Shown here: piece after piece, positions 16,730 through 26,815 of the stretch
Layout: the number at the start of each line of letters is the position of its first letter
How positions within the stretch are numbered: the first letter of the stretch is position 1
Source of the DNA: UBA11475 sp045655805
Lineage (GTDB): Bacteria > Bacillota > Clostridia > Christensenellales > Borkfalkiaceae
DNA length: 56,000 nt
Assembly: GCA_045655805.1 (NCBI GenBank)
Contig: JAZOPZ010000001.1
Span: 1 to 56,000 of the forward strand
Direction of reading: 5' to 3'
Program-made: the position numbers and the translations under genes
The notes under the pieces: model-generated
What the model was told of the DNA's origin: nothing
Databases searched by the model: none
Seen by the model: only the letters and a program-made list of their open reading frames with translations

Positions 16730-17197
16730 TTACTTGTGATACGCAGAGCCGGAATTTATCATAAACGCGCGATAAATTTGCTCCGTCAACATCAATCTAA
16801 ACAAAGTGTGTGGAAAGGTCATTTGCGAAAATGAAAAAAGTTCCGCCTTTGACTTAATTTCCTGCGATAAACCGTAAGAACCACCTATTATAAAGGTTAC
16901 TTCGCTAAAGTTTTGAGAAAGACTTTTTAAGTTTTTTGCAAAAACTTCGCTAGAGAACTGCTTACCCTCTATTGCCATAGCGAATACTTTGCCTTTTAAG
17001 TGAGGTAAAATTCTTTCAGCCTCTGCCTTTTTAACTACTTCGGTCAAGCCTTCGTCCGACTTTGAGTAGTTTTCTTCAGCAACTTCGATTATTTTAAAAT
17101 CGCAAAAACGGGACAACCTTTTTTGATATTCGGCAATCCCGTCGGAAAAATATTTTTCTTTTACTTTGCCTACGGCAACTATATTAACCTTCAACAT
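16730..17197 (-). CDS. rlmH: 23S rRNA pseudouridine-1915 N3-methyltransferase RlmH
   Basis: A 155-residue SPOUT methyltransferase that modifies helix 69 of 23S rRNA. ATG at 17195-17197 (MLKVNIVAVGKVKEKYF) is the standard start; an upstream in-frame region is just the end of the neighbouring gene. The SAM knot is visible in FIIGGSYGLSQEI, and the C-terminus EQIYRAFMINSGSAYHK is the family's conserved tail. It starts two bases before the CPBP gene's stop region, so the two are coupled. Confidence 0.97.
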   Translation of the reverse strand: MLKVNIVAVGKVKEKYFSDGIAEYQKRLSRFCDFKIIEVAEENYSKSDEGLTEVVKKAEAERILPHLKGKVFAMAIEGKQFSSEVFAKNLKSLSQNFSEVTFIIGGSYGLSQEIKSKAELFSFSQMTFPHTLFRLMLTEQIYRAFMINSGSAYHK

Positions 17198-17199
17198 AA

Positions 17200-18111
17200 T
17201 TATAAAACATAAGCGCTCAATAGCGTTGAAATGATATTTACTACCATTACCACGCCACAAAAAGCAAGACCGTACCACGCCGATTTAAAAAAACCTTTCG
17301 TTGTGAAAACTTCACACTTGTCGTCTTTATATTTGCCGTCTTTAACTAAAATGACGAATACTACGATAAACACAACTAAACCTATAACGGTTTGAACGAT
17401 ACCAAGAGGATTAAACGCCGGCGCAAAATACATAAGCGTGAGTATAGTAAAGTTATTTAAAAAGTGCATTATAATCGCCGGAAAAATAGACCCCGACTTT
17501 AAGGTTATTAAAGCAAAGGTTACACCACAAAAGAATTGATAAATAAGTTGCGCAGGGTTTTTGTGAAAAATAGCAAAACACAACCCTATTACGATAGAAA
17601 TTTTAAGGTCACTACGACCGTCGGTAATATCGCCGTCTTGCACGCAATAACGATGAAGCCCGTACAAAAGAATACCTCTAAACAGCACTTCTTCCCCAAG
17701 TGCAGGAGCGAGTGCCGTACCAATTACGTATAGAACGTAGTCGCTAAAATCAACCAATTCGATTTCAAACAACGTGATTACGCCTGCCTTTGCCATTGTT
17801 TCACCAAGTACGGCGTTGATATATCCAAAACCGAAAAATAAACTTAAAAACGCTAAAAAAGCAATTAGCAAATATTTAGGCTTGAACTTATTTAACGATA
17901 ATGCTTGTTTAAAAGAGATGGCATCTTCATTACACAAAACGATAGCAGTTACGATAAAGGTTAACGGTTGCAACCAACCTAAAATCATATCGCTTAACGC
18001 TTTGTTATTAAGGTTAAGCCCACTATAAATTAGCAATATAAAATATGCAACAACCGTTGAGATTGAAAAAGTTTTACCGAATTTTTTTTGTCTAATTAAT
18101 TCAACTTCCAT
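17200..18111 (-). CDS. CPBP-family intramembrane metalloprotease
   Basis: A 303-residue multi-pass membrane protein with the Abi/CPBP signature: GEEVLFRGILLYGL (motif 1, Glu pair and Arg), FAIFHKNP (His of motif 2) and AIIMHFLNN (motif 3). Seven to eight hydrophobic segments, the last near the C-terminus. Start taken at MEVELIRQ (18109-18111) behind GGGGTG; longer in-frame starts lack a binding site. Family members are Rce1-like proteases involved in prenylated-protein processing, bacteriocin self-immunity or regulated intramembrane proteolysis; the substrate is not known. Confidence 0.9.
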   Translation of the reverse strand: MEVELIRQKKFGKTFSISTVVAYFILLIYSGLNLNNKALSDMILGWLQPLTFIVTAIVLCNEDAISFKQALSLNKFKPKYLLIAFLAFLSLFFGFGYINAVLGETMAKAGVITLFEIELVDFSDYVLYVIGTALAPALGEEVLFRGILLYGLHRYCVQDGDITDGRSDLKISIVIGLCFAIFHKNPAQLIYQFFCGVTFALITLKSGSIFPAIIMHFLNNFTILTLMYFAPAFNPLGIVQTVIGLVVFIVVFVILVKDGKYKDDKCEVFTTKGFFKSAWYGLAFCGVVMVVNIISTLLSAYVL

Positions 18112-18311
18112 ATTAGCACCCCTATTAAACGCCATATTATTATACCACAATGAAAAATAAAGTCAAATATTTAAGTACTAGCGCAATAAACTTGTTTTAA
18201 ATAATTTTAATCATAAATTAAAAAAAATCACTATATTATTAAAAAAAACGATAGGAATTAGATTTTTCTAAGTGTTATACTTTAACTATAAATAAACATT
18301 GGAGGTTTTTT

Positions 18312-21300
18312 ATGTCTGACTTAAAAACTAGATTAAACACGCATATTGAATACTTAAAACAACGCATCGTTACTAATTCTTTTGCCATAGACGACGTTTA
18401 TTATTTAGAGTGCACCGAATATAAAAAAGGCAGTACACCACCAGACGTAAAAAAATTAGGCAAACCGTTTGCTCGTGACGACAAGTGGGCTGGTAGTCCT
18501 GATTACCACGGTTGGTTTTATTTTGAAATTGAAGTGCCTAAACTAAAAAGCGGTGAACGCGCTGAAATTTGCGTTTATACCGACGCTAAAGGATGGGACG
18601 CAACTAATCCTCAATTTATAGTTTATATGGACGGCAAAACTGAACAAGGTCTTGATGTTAACCATTGTTCTTTTATAGTATCGGAAGGCAAACATCAAAT
18701 TTATATTTACGCTTACAACGGTTTTATCACAAGTGGCTCTTATGACAATGCGTCTTATAGGAATTCACTAATCAAATTTATAGCAAACCTTAACGTCGTT
18801 GATACTTTCGTTGAAGAATTGTATATAGACCTTTTAATCGGATACGATACTCTACATTACTCATTACATCAAAACACCCGTGACTACGCTGAACTTTTAG
18901 AAATTTTAAATAACGCTGTTTCTTTAGTAGATTGGCGCGATTTGAACTCTAACGTGTTTGCGAAATCTGTCCAAAATGCAATAGAATACTTACATAAAAA
19001 TATGTATGAAAGTTTCGGCGAACCCGAAAAAGCAAAAGGAAACGGAATTGAAGTTACCGCTATAGGACACACCCACGTCGATATTGCTTGGCTATGGACC
19101 GTGATGCAAACACGCGAAAAGGCTCAACGTTCTTTCGCTACCGTGCTCAACAATATGGAAAGGTTCCCTGCGTACAAGTTTATGTCGTCGCAACCATTCC
19201 TTTACCAAGCAGTTAAAGAAGAAGACCCAAAACTTTACGAACGCATTAAAGAGTGCATTAAACAAGGAAGATGGGAACCTGAAGGTGCTATGTGGGTAGA
19301 GGCTGACTGTAACCTTTCTTCAGGCGAAAGTTTAGTAAGACAAATACTTGTCGGCAAAAACTTTTTTAGAAAAGAATTTGGCATTGATAGCAAAATGTTA
19401 TGGTTGCCCGACGTATTTGGGTATTCGGCAGCATTACCACAAATACTTAAAAAGAGTGGCGTTGATTACTTCGTTACGAGTAAAATTAGTTGGAACGATC
19501 ACAACACTATGCCTAACGATACTTTTAATTGGAAAGGTATTGACGGCACCGAAATATTTACTCACTTTTTGACAGCAACAGCTAGCACCCTTGATAAAAT
19601 TGACCGCTGTTGCACTTATAATGCATCGGGGTTCCCTGGGCATGTTTCAGGCACCTATAACCGATATAAAAATAAAAATTTAACGAACAAAGCAATTATT
19701 ACTTACGGGTTTGGCGACGGTGGTGGTGGACCTATTCCACTTGACATCGAACGCTTAACTAGAATGCGTTACGGCGTTAAAGGTTTACCTACCGTAAAAA
19801 TGCAAGGCGCTTTAGATTTTATTAAGCAAATTGAACAAGACGCAAACAAAATGCCTAACCGTATACCTAAATGGACGGGCGAATTGTACCTTGAATACCA
19901 TCGTGGCACTTATACTTCACAAGCAAAAAATAAACGCAATAACCGCAAGGCTGAATACGCTCTGCAAAATGCAGAAATCTTGTCTTCAATGGCTGAAATT
20001 TATAAAGGCAAGCCGTATCCGAAAAATATACTTGATAAACATTGGATTAGAGCGCTAACTAATCAGTTCCACGATATAATCCCTGGTTCGTCAATAAAAG
20101 AAGTTTACGATAAAACCGATAGCGAATACGCTGAACTGTTTGAAGAAATTAGCAAAATTACCGACAGCGCACTCTGTGAACTTTCAAAAGACATTAACGT
20201 TTCGGACGGCGAAATTGCAGTGTTTAACCCACACTCATTTACTACCGACGCCATCGTTAGCGACGGCGAAAAGGAATATTTTGTCAAAGACTTAAAACCA
20301 AAAGCAATTAGCGTTGTGAAACCTTTTTCTAGTGGATCGGTAAAAATTGACGGCAATATCGTTGAAAACAAATTTTTCAAAGCGTCGTTTGATAACAATT
20401 ACGACTTGATTAGCCTTTACGATAAGTCTAACGAGCGTGAAGTGTTATTACCTAACCAAAAGGGCAATCAATTACTTGCGTTTGAAGACTACCCTGATCG
20501 ATACGATAATTGGGAAATTAAAGACTACTACGAAGAAAAATCATATCCAGTTGACGAAATAATTTCCGTTAAAGAGTTCTTTGATAACACAGGCGCAGGT
20601 TTTGATATCGTTAAAAAATTTGGCAAATCAACGATAAGTCAAAAAATCAAGTTCTACAACGATAGCGACAAAATTGACTTTATTACCGACTGCGATTGGA
20701 AGGAACAACATATCGTTCTTAAAGCAATGTTCCCTATCGACGTAAACACAGACAAAGCAACCTTTGATATACAATTCGGCAACGTTGAACGCTCTACCAC
20801 CGATAATACTTCTTGGGATAACGCCAAGTTTGAAGTTTGTGCACATAAATACGCCGACTTGTCCGACGCAGGTTACGGCGTTGCAATACTTAACGATTGC
20901 AAGTATGGATATTCGGTAAAAGGCACGACTATAGGTTTGACCATACTTAAATGTGGCACGAACCCTGACGTAACGGCTGATATTGGTAGACATTTGTTAA
21001 CTTACTCACTTTATACGCATAAAGGCGCGTCAAGAGATAGCGAAACATTTAAAGTTGCTACCTTATTAAACAACCCACCAATTGTTGTCAAGGCACAAAA
21101 AGGCGATAAACGGGTGTGCGAAACCGTACCGTTTATATCAGTCGATAAAGATAACGTCTTGATTGAAACCGTTAAAAAAGCAGAAGATGGAAACGGCTAT
21201 ATTATAAGACTTTACGAAACTTTAAACAAGCGTACAACCGCCAAAATAGACTTTGGGTTTAACGCTAAAAAGGTTTATTCAACAAACCTTATTGAAGACG

Positions 21301-21386
21301 ACGGCAACGAACTCGCTACCGATAACAACAGCGTTTCACTTACCGTAAAACCGTTTGAGATTTTAACTTTAAGAGTTATCGTTTAA
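18312..21386 (+). CDS. Alpha-mannosidase, glycoside hydrolase family 38
   Basis: A 1024-residue cytoplasmic enzyme (no signal peptide) that cleaves alpha-mannosides. N-terminal beta domain (residues 1-250), then the GH38 catalytic barrel with zinc ligands in GHTHVDIAWLWT, the nucleophile Asp in WLPDVFGYSAALPQ and the conserved YHRGTYTSQ; the C-terminal beta-sandwich domains start at about 640. GGAGG lies close to the ATG. It is monocistronic with its own terminator. Intracellular GH38 enzymes in gut anaerobes degrade imported host N-glycan or yeast mannan oligosaccharides; no transporter or sugar regulator is adjacent, so the substrate is open. Confidence 0.95.
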   Translation: MSDLKTRLNTHIEYLKQRIVTNSFAIDDVYYLECTEYKKGSTPPDVKKLGKPFARDDKWAGSPDYHGWFYFEIEVPKLKSGERAEICVYTDAKGWDATNPQFIVYMDGKTEQGLDVNHCSFIVSEGKHQIYIYAYNGFITSGSYDNASYRNSLIKFIANLNVVDTFVEELYIDLLIGYDTLHYSLHQNTRDYAELLEILNNAVSLVDWRDLNSNVFAKSVQNAIEYLHKNMYESFGEPEKAKGNGIEVTAIGHTHVDIAWLWTVMQTREKAQRSFATVLNNMERFPAYKFMSSQPFLYQAVKEEDPKLYERIKECIKQGRWEPEGAMWVEADCNLSSGESLVRQILVGKNFFRKEFGIDSKMLWLPDVFGYSAALPQILKKSGVDYFVTSKISWNDHNTMPNDTFNWKGIDGTEIFTHFLTATASTLDKIDRCCTYNASGFPGHVSGTYNRYKNKNLTNKAIITYGFGDGGGGPIPLDIERLTRMRYGVKGLPTVKMQGALDFIKQIEQDANKMPNRIPKWTGELYLEYHRGTYTSQAKNKRNNRKAEYALQNAEILSSMAEIYKGKPYPKNILDKHWIRALTNQFHDIIPGSSIKEVYDKTDSEYAELFEEISKITDSALCELSKDINVSDGEIAVFNPHSFTTDAIVSDGEKEYFVKDLKPKAISVVKPFSSGSVKIDGNIVENKFFKASFDNNYDLISLYDKSNEREVLLPNQKGNQLLAFEDYPDRYDNWEIKDYYEEKSYPVDEIISVKEFFDNTGAGFDIVKKFGKSTISQKIKFYNDSDKIDFITDCDWKEQHIVLKAMFPIDVNTDKATFDIQFGNVERSTTDNTSWDNAKFEVCAHKYADLSDAGYGVAILNDCKYGYSVKGTTIGLTILKCGTNPDVTADIGRHLLTYSLYTHKGASRDSETFKVATLLNNPPIVVKAQKGDKRVCETVPFISVDKDNVLIETVKKAEDGNGYIIRLYETLNKRTTAKIDFGFNAKKVYSTNLIEDDGNELATDNNSVSLTVKPFEILTLRVIV

Positions 21387-21393
21387 AAATTGA

Positions 21394-21427
21394 AAGCCCC
21401 GTGCAATTTGCACGGGGCTTTATTTAT
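21394..21427 (+). terminator. Strong terminator of the GH38 gene
   Basis: AAGCCCCGTGCAA and TTGCACGGGGCTT form a 12-13 pair stem with a one- to three-base loop, followed by TTTATTT. It could also serve the convergent guaB transcript. Confidence 0.85.
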
Positions 21428-21447
21428 CTTTTGTAAAATATTAACTA

Positions 21448-22902
21448 TTAACCACGAGGTGAGTAGTTAGGTGCTTCTTTAGTGATGTTGATATCGTGTG
21501 GGTGGCTTTCTAAAAGACCTGCGTTGGTAATTCTTACGAATTGACCATTGGCGCGCATATCGTCAATAGTAGGTTGACCACAGTATCCCATACCTGAACG
21601 AATACCACCACAGAGTTGGAAGATAATTTCAGCAAGAGAACCACGGTAAGGTACGCGACCTTCAACACCTTCAGGAACGAGTTTCCTTGCGCCTTCTTGG
21701 AAGTATCTATCGCTACTACCGTTATTCATTGCAGCAATAGAGCCCATACCACGATAAACTTTGAAACTTCTACCTTGATAAAGTTCAATTTCACCTGGGC
21801 TTTCGAAAGTGCCAGCAAAGAGTGAACCTAACATACAAGCAGATGCGCCTGCTGCGAGGGCTTTAGTGATATCGCCACTATACTTGATACCACCGTCGGC
21901 AATTATGCGCTTACCGTATTTATCAGCCATTTCAGCACAATCCATAACTGCGGTAAGTTGTGGTACACCGATACCCGCTACGATACGAGTGGTACAAATA
22001 GAACCTGGTCCAATACCTACTTTAACTACATCAGCGCCTGCCTCGATTAACGCTTTGGTTGCTTCAGCCGTAGCAACGTTCCCCGCAATAACAGGAAGAT
22101 CAGGATATGCCGATTTAACCTTTTTAACCATTTCGATAACGTTTTTACTATGACCGTGTGCCGTATCTATTGCAATGATATCTACCTTTGCATCGTGTAA
22201 AGCGGCTACCCTTTCAAGCGTGTTGCCTGCAATACCTACTGCGGCGCCTGCTAAAAGTCTACCATTCTTATCCTTTGCAGAGTTTGGATATTGAATAGCC
22301 TTTTCGATATCTTTAATAGTGATAAGACCTTTTAAGTAACCATTTTCATCCACGATAGGAAGTTTTTCAATCCTATGTTTGCCGAGAATTTTTTGGGCTT
22401 CTTCTAAAGAAGTACCAACCGGAGCGGTAACCAAATTTCTTTTGGTCATTATATTTTTAATAGGTTGTTCAAAATTGTTTTCAAAGCGCAAGTCTCTATT
22501 AGTCAAAATACCTACGAGTTTGCCATCTTTAGTAATCGGAACGCCACTAATACGATATTTTTCCATAAGAGCAATCGCTTCACTCACCTTGTTGTTTGGT
22601 GACAAAAAGAAAGGATCAGTAATAACACCGTGTTCACTTCTCTTAACTCTATCAACTTGTTGCGCTTGTTGCTCAATAGACATATTTTTGTGAATCATAC
22701 CAATGCCACCTTCCCTTGCCATCGCAATAGCAAGTCTGGATTCGGTAACCGTGTCCATTGCTGCAGACATAAGCGGAATATTAAGTTTAAGCGACGAAGT
22801 AAGATTTACCGATAAATCAATCATATTCGGTGTAAAATTACTTTGTTGCGGAACTAAAAGTACGTCGTCAAAAGTTAAGCCTTCTTTAATAATTTTGCCC
22901 AT
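21448..22902 (-). CDS. guaB: IMP dehydrogenase
   Basis: A 484-residue enzyme oxidising IMP to XMP, the committed step to GMP. N-terminal barrel half (TFDDVLLVPQQS), two CBS domains at about residues 95-205 (ISGVPITKDGKLVGI, RIEKLPIVDENGYLKG), active-site loop with Cys in GPGSICTTRIVAG, and the mobile flap near GGIRSGMGYCG. Full-length, nothing missing. ATG at 22902 is preceded by AGGAG. It is separate from the purine operon, and follows the small membrane protein gene by 23 bases on the same strand. No riboswitch is visible upstream. Confidence 0.98.
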   Translation of the reverse strand: MGKIIKEGLTFDDVLLVPQQSNFTPNMIDLSVNLTSSLKLNIPLMSAAMDTVTESRLAIAMAREGGIGMIHKNMSIEQQAQQVDRVKRSEHGVITDPFFLSPNNKVSEAIALMEKYRISGVPITKDGKLVGILTNRDLRFENNFEQPIKNIMTKRNLVTAPVGTSLEEAQKILGKHRIEKLPIVDENGYLKGLITIKDIEKAIQYPNSAKDKNGRLLAGAAVGIAGNTLERVAALHDAKVDIIAIDTAHGHSKNVIEMVKKVKSAYPDLPVIAGNVATAEATKALIEAGADVVKVGIGPGSICTTRIVAGIGVPQLTAVMDCAEMADKYGKRIIADGGIKYSGDITKALAAGASACMLGSLFAGTFESPGEIELYQGRSFKVYRGMGSIAAMNNGSSDRYFQEGARKLVPEGVEGRVPYRGSLAEIIFQLCGGIRSGMGYCGQPTIDDMRANGQFVRITNAGLLESHPHDINITKEAPNYSPRG

Positions 22903-22925
22903 ATATATTCTCCTAAAAGTATTTA

Positions 22926-23468
22926 TTAACTATTTCTTAAACTATTTAAATCGTTAAGCGCAGTTGCATTTGCGCTGAACTTTGCCATGAATTGCGTATC
23001 GAACTCATCAGTAAAAGATATAAGCATACGCATTGGGTTAGTCGTGGTATATTCACCGTACAAATCATCGTATAAGCGAGATACTTCAGTAAAAGTATTG
23101 GTGTCATTTGTTTCAAGTAAAGCAAATATATAGTTTGTGCAAATATAATCCTTATAGCCTACATTTTGCCTTTCACAAAAACTTAAAAAATCACTATCCT
23201 TTGTCATTGTTTCAGAGTATTCTACCAAAAGAGAATAATTTTCTAAATCGTTAGCCTTAAATAAAACGGTGTGCAAGTCGGAAAGGTCTTCGGTATTTTC
23301 ATACTTCCTTACTGAAAAAGAAAGCGATAATTTATCCATGCCCAAGTTTTCCGTAAAATCAGCCATTACCCCTGGCGAAAAAATAGATAATGCTGAAAAG
23401 ACAAGTACGGTTAAAAGTATTACAGCAACAAAAGTTAAAACTGCAGTTTTTATTAAAACTTTCTTCAT
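22926..23468 (-). CDS. Hypothetical membrane-anchored protein upstream of guaB
   Basis: A 180-residue protein. Residues 5-30 form one hydrophobic segment (LIKTAVLTFVAVILLTVLVF), followed by an extracytoplasmic domain predicted mostly helical, with two Cys (FCERQNVGYKDYIC) about 15 residues apart. GGAAG precedes the ATG. No domain is recognised. It lies 23 bases before guaB on the same strand and probably shares its promoter; functional connection unlikely. Its length and fold resemble small tetratricopeptide-like alpha-helical proteins, but repeat motifs are not clear. Confidence 0.7.
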   Translation of the reverse strand: MKKVLIKTAVLTFVAVILLTVLVFSALSIFSPGVMADFTENLGMDKLSLSFSVRKYENTEDLSDLHTVLFKANDLENYSLLVEYSETMTKDSDFLSFCERQNVGYKDYICTNYIFALLETNDTNTFTEVSRLYDDLYGEYTTTNPMRMLISFTDEFDTQFMAKFSANATALNDLNSLRNS

Positions 23469-23605
23469 AACCGACTTCCTTTTTTAAATATTTTTTCTAT
23501 TCTATAACATTTGCTTGCAAATGTCAATTCTTTTTCACATTTTAAAACAATAAAGTTTTGTCATTATATTCCATCAATCACAATAAAATAAGATAAGGTG
23601 ATTTT

Positions 23606-24256
23606 ATGAGATTTTTGAAATATATCGTTTTAGTATTAATTTTGGTTCCGATAACCCTATGTGGCTGTAAAGAGGAGTTTTCTCTATCCGACCATATATC
23701 TTTGTCACGAGAAAACATCTACACTTCAAACTATAAAGGCGCTACCGTTACGGCGTACTTTGAACGTAGCGAGAATCCCCTAGTTTTTGACGGAATTAAA
23801 AATCAAACTTACGGATTTTTAACAGTAAAACTACCGACAAAAATTACCGACGGGAGATATTCGCTTGTCTACAACGGTCAAACCGCCGACTTTACTTTTG
23901 ACGCCGTTAAAAGCGTACTTATTGCAAAACTCCCCTGCGAAACTGCGCCTTTGGACGAGTTTGACGCTACCGTTACAATCGAAAGCGAACGAACTGATAT
24001 AAAATTCACTTCAACCGTACCTAGCGATATTATAAGCCAAAACGATGCGCTTAACGCCTTTTATAACTGCCAAAAAAGTTATATTGATTCACTTTTAGAC
24101 GGTGAAAATTTTAATGCCGAAATAGTAATTAAGGTGTCGGTTTTTAAGGGCGAGCCCTATTATTATATAGCCGTTGCCGAAAAATCAGGTGGATTTAAAG
24201 CATTACTGATAGACGCTTATACGGCTGAAGTTTTGGCAATTAGAAATATATTTTGA
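23606..24256 (+). CDS. Hypothetical lipoprotein, possible PepSY-like C-terminus
   Basis: A 216-residue exported protein with signal MRFLKYIVLVLILVP and a lipobox ending in Cys (TLCGCKEEF). The mature part is beta-rich. The last 70 residues (NDALNAFYNCQKSYIDSL, then PYYYIAVAEKSGG and LIDAYTAEVLAIR) resemble a PepSY-type fold where a VDAxTGEVL-like strand closes the domain; this is tentative. It stands alone, divergent from the membrane protein at 22926 and convergent with cvpA across a good terminator. Confidence 0.7.
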   Translation: MRFLKYIVLVLILVPITLCGCKEEFSLSDHISLSRENIYTSNYKGATVTAYFERSENPLVFDGIKNQTYGFLTVKLPTKITDGRYSLVYNGQTADFTFDAVKSVLIAKLPCETAPLDEFDATVTIESERTDIKFTSTVPSDIISQNDALNAFYNCQKSYIDSLLDGENFNAEIVIKVSVFKGEPYYYIAVAEKSGGFKALLIDAYTAEVLAIRNIF

Positions 24257-24280
24257 TTATAAACAACACTTAATATAATA

Positions 24281-24307
24281 AAAAAAAGGCAGTCTACTGC
24301 CTTTTTT
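24281..24307. terminator. Bidirectional terminator between the lipoprotein and cvpA
   Basis: AAAAAAAGGCAG, loop TCTA, CTGCCTTTTTT; symmetrical A and T tails serve both convergent genes. Confidence 0.88.
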
Positions 24308-24311
24308 AATT

Positions 24312-24836
24312 TTATAATAATCCTTCGAATAACGGAGCGAGTGGATTAATTTCAACCAACTTACTGCCTTCTATCACAGACGCAAGCGCAGGAACGCCAG
24401 ATACGATTGCTAAAAGTGCAAAGATAATAGCGCCGTAAAAAGCAACCGAGAATACAAGTCCACCAACCTTGTCCAAAAACTTAAGGAAACCAGAAGGTTC
24501 TCTTGTTCTGCCGAACGGTATACGCAATAACGCTTTAAGAATACCGAGAACGATACTTAAAACGATTAAGAGCGCAAAGAAAGCAATCGCCATGTAAATG
24601 TACGAACCGATGAATTGGAATTGTTCAGGCAAACCACCGGCTACGCCGTCAACCATACCGCTGATTGCTTCCATACCCTTAAGCATTTCAGCAACAGGTC
24701 CAGTAAGGAACACGAGTAACGCGATTTTTGCGATAGTAAATATGTTATTAAGACAACCTCTGTGAAAACCGGCAAAAAAGTTAATTAAGCCGATAAACGC
24801 CAAAAGGCCGATAATTACGATATCGATTGTAGTCAT
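24312..24836 (-). CDS. CvpA-family membrane protein
   Basis: A 174-residue protein with four hydrophobic helices. Hallmarks of the CvpA/colicin V production family are the start IDIVIIGLLAFIGLINFFAGFHRG (read as the first helix plus the G-x-x-RG turn), GPVAEML and the C-terminal GGLVFSVAFYGAIIFALL. ATG at 24836 follows AAGGAG. Proteins of this family influence envelope and biofilm traits; the molecular activity is not known. The gene is monocistronic. Confidence 0.82.
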   Translation of the reverse strand: MTTIDIVIIGLLAFIGLINFFAGFHRGCLNNIFTIAKIALLVFLTGPVAEMLKGMEAISGMVDGVAGGLPEQFQFIGSYIYMAIAFFALLIVLSIVLGILKALLRIPFGRTREPSGFLKFLDKVGGLVFSVAFYGAIIFALLAIVSGVPALASVIEGSKLVEINPLAPLFEGLL

Positions 24837-24963
24837 AAAAACTCTCCTTAAACGAGTTTACAAATAAAAATCATTTCCCCGTTTATTATAGTATATTATT
24901 TAAATTTATAATTGTCAATGCTTTATTTTGAAAAGTAAGCATTTTTTACACTAAAAACACCGA

Positions 24964-26607
24964 CTATTTGTTGAAATTATCTTTAAGAGAGACAATTTCT
25001 GACAAAACTAACCCGTCTTTTGCATTGAGTTTCTTAAAATAACCCGTACGAAGTAATTGGAAAGGCTTGTCAAAATCCCCTTCAAAAATATAAGGTTCTG
25101 CTTTGCCGTAATATTTAGTTACGCTATTTTTATTCATGCGCTCTGAAAAATCTTGACCTGAAAATTCTTCATCGTTAAGTAAATAGCCATACTTTCTAAT
25201 TTCAATATCAACGCAGTTTTTAGCGTCAACCCATTGAATAACGCCCTTAACTTTAATGCCCGAAGTATCGTTTCCACTACGAGAATTTTCAACGTAAGAA
25301 CATAAAAGTTCTTTAACCGAGCCGTCTTCATTAAACAATATATCGTCGCACTTAATAATGTATGCGTTTTTAAGCCTTACGTAGCCGTCCTTTTTAAGAC
25401 GAAAATATTTTGGCGGTGGACAAAGTGAAAAATCGTCCGCATCAATATAAATTTCTTTAGAAAAAGTTATTTGTCTAGTGCGTTTTTCTTCTTCATTAGG
25501 GTTAATTTCAAAATCAACTAATTCACTATCAGGGTAGTTCGTAATAGTAACTTTAAGTGGTTTTAAAACAGCCATAGCACGCTCTGCGTGGGTATTTAAA
25601 TACTCTCTAATACAAGCCTCTAAATAACTAATTTGAACTTCAGAATTAGCCTTTGCCACGCCGATACGAGAACAAAAATCTTTGAGCGCTTCAGCCGGCA
25701 CACCGCGGTTACGAATACCTGCAAGCGTAGGCATACGAGGATCGTCCCAACCTTCAACAGAGCCGTCTTCAACCAACTTTTTAAGGTATCGCTTGCTCAT
25801 GACGAGGTTCGTTACATTTAAGCGGGCAAATTCAATTTGTCTTGGTTTTGGATTAAATCCAAGCGTTATACCTACCCAATCGTAAAGTGGACGATGGTCT
25901 TCAAATTCAAGAGTACAAATAGAGTGAGTTACACCTTGCATATAGTCACAAATAGGGTGAGCAAAATCGTACATAGGATAAATACACCACTTATCGCCGG
26001 TACGATAATGTTTTTCACGCATAATGCGATAAATAACAGGGTCACGCATGTTGATGTTTGGAGACGCCATATCAATTTTTGCCCTTAAGCATTTGCTACC
26101 GTCAGGATATTTACCTGCGCGCATTTCTTCAAAAAGTTTAAGGTTTTCTTCAATCGAACGGTTACGGTAAGGACTTTCTTTACCAGCCTCGGTCAAACTA
26201 CCGCGGTTTGCTGAAATTTCTTCCGGCGTCATATCGCACACGAAAGCGTTGCCGAGTTTAATTTCTTCCACGGCAAATTCGTAAATCTTTTCGTAATAAT
26301 CAGACGCGTAAGTTACGTCGTCGTAAGAAAAACCTAGCCAAGCAATATCTCTTTTGATAGCCTCAACAAATTCTTCCTTTTCCTTCATAGGATTGGTATC
26401 ATCTAAAAAGAGATTACATTTGCCTTGATATTTGTTTTTAATACCAAAGTTAATGCAAAGGCTTTTTGCGTGGCCAATATGAAGATATCCATTAGGTTCA
26501 GGTGGAAACCTTGTCATAACGGACGACACTTTGCCTATAGAAAGTTCTTCATTGATGATTTGTTCGATAAAATTAGTTGCTTCTGGAAGATTTTTCATTT
26601 CAGACAT
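24964..26607 (-). CDS. glnS: Glutaminyl-tRNA synthetase
   Basis: A 547-residue class Ib synthetase charging tRNA-Gln. HIGH motif in PPEPNGYLHIGHAKS, KMSKS-type loop VMSKRYLKK, and the two C-terminal beta-barrel anticodon domains from about residue 340. RFPPEPNGYLHIGH with MSK and the GlnRS-type CDYMQGVTHSICTLEFEDHR distinguish it from GltX. Its presence means Gln-tRNA is charged directly rather than by the amidotransferase route. Monocistronic. Confidence 0.97.
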   Translation of the reverse strand: MSEMKNLPEATNFIEQIINEELSIGKVSSVMTRFPPEPNGYLHIGHAKSLCINFGIKNKYQGKCNLFLDDTNPMKEKEEFVEAIKRDIAWLGFSYDDVTYASDYYEKIYEFAVEEIKLGNAFVCDMTPEEISANRGSLTEAGKESPYRNRSIEENLKLFEEMRAGKYPDGSKCLRAKIDMASPNINMRDPVIYRIMREKHYRTGDKWCIYPMYDFAHPICDYMQGVTHSICTLEFEDHRPLYDWVGITLGFNPKPRQIEFARLNVTNLVMSKRYLKKLVEDGSVEGWDDPRMPTLAGIRNRGVPAEALKDFCSRIGVAKANSEVQISYLEACIREYLNTHAERAMAVLKPLKVTITNYPDSELVDFEINPNEEEKRTRQITFSKEIYIDADDFSLCPPPKYFRLKKDGYVRLKNAYIIKCDDILFNEDGSVKELLCSYVENSRSGNDTSGIKVKGVIQWVDAKNCVDIEIRKYGYLLNDEEFSGQDFSERMNKNSVTKYYGKAEPYIFEGDFDKPFQLLRTGYFKKLNAKDGLVLSEIVSLKDNFNK

Positions 26608-26753
26608 AAATAATCCTTTAACTTACGGCAATTTTAACGCCGTAAACGAAATAAATTTTTTTATTAAAATTATGAATTTTAATCATTATACCACATCTTA
26701 ACCAAAATAAAAAGTAAAATATGTGATTTTTTCGCATAAGTTAAGGTTTTTCG

Positions 26754-26782
26754 TTGACTAAAAAGTCGTTATAAGTTAAAAT
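26754..26782 (+). promoter_or_regulatory. Promoter for the EEP hydrolase and glyQS
   Basis: TTGACT (26754-26759), 17 bases, TAAAAT (26777-26782); the start codon lies about 30 bases downstream. Confidence 0.7.
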
Positions 26783-26815
26783 ATATAAAGATTTAGCATT
26801 TATAAGGAACTGTAA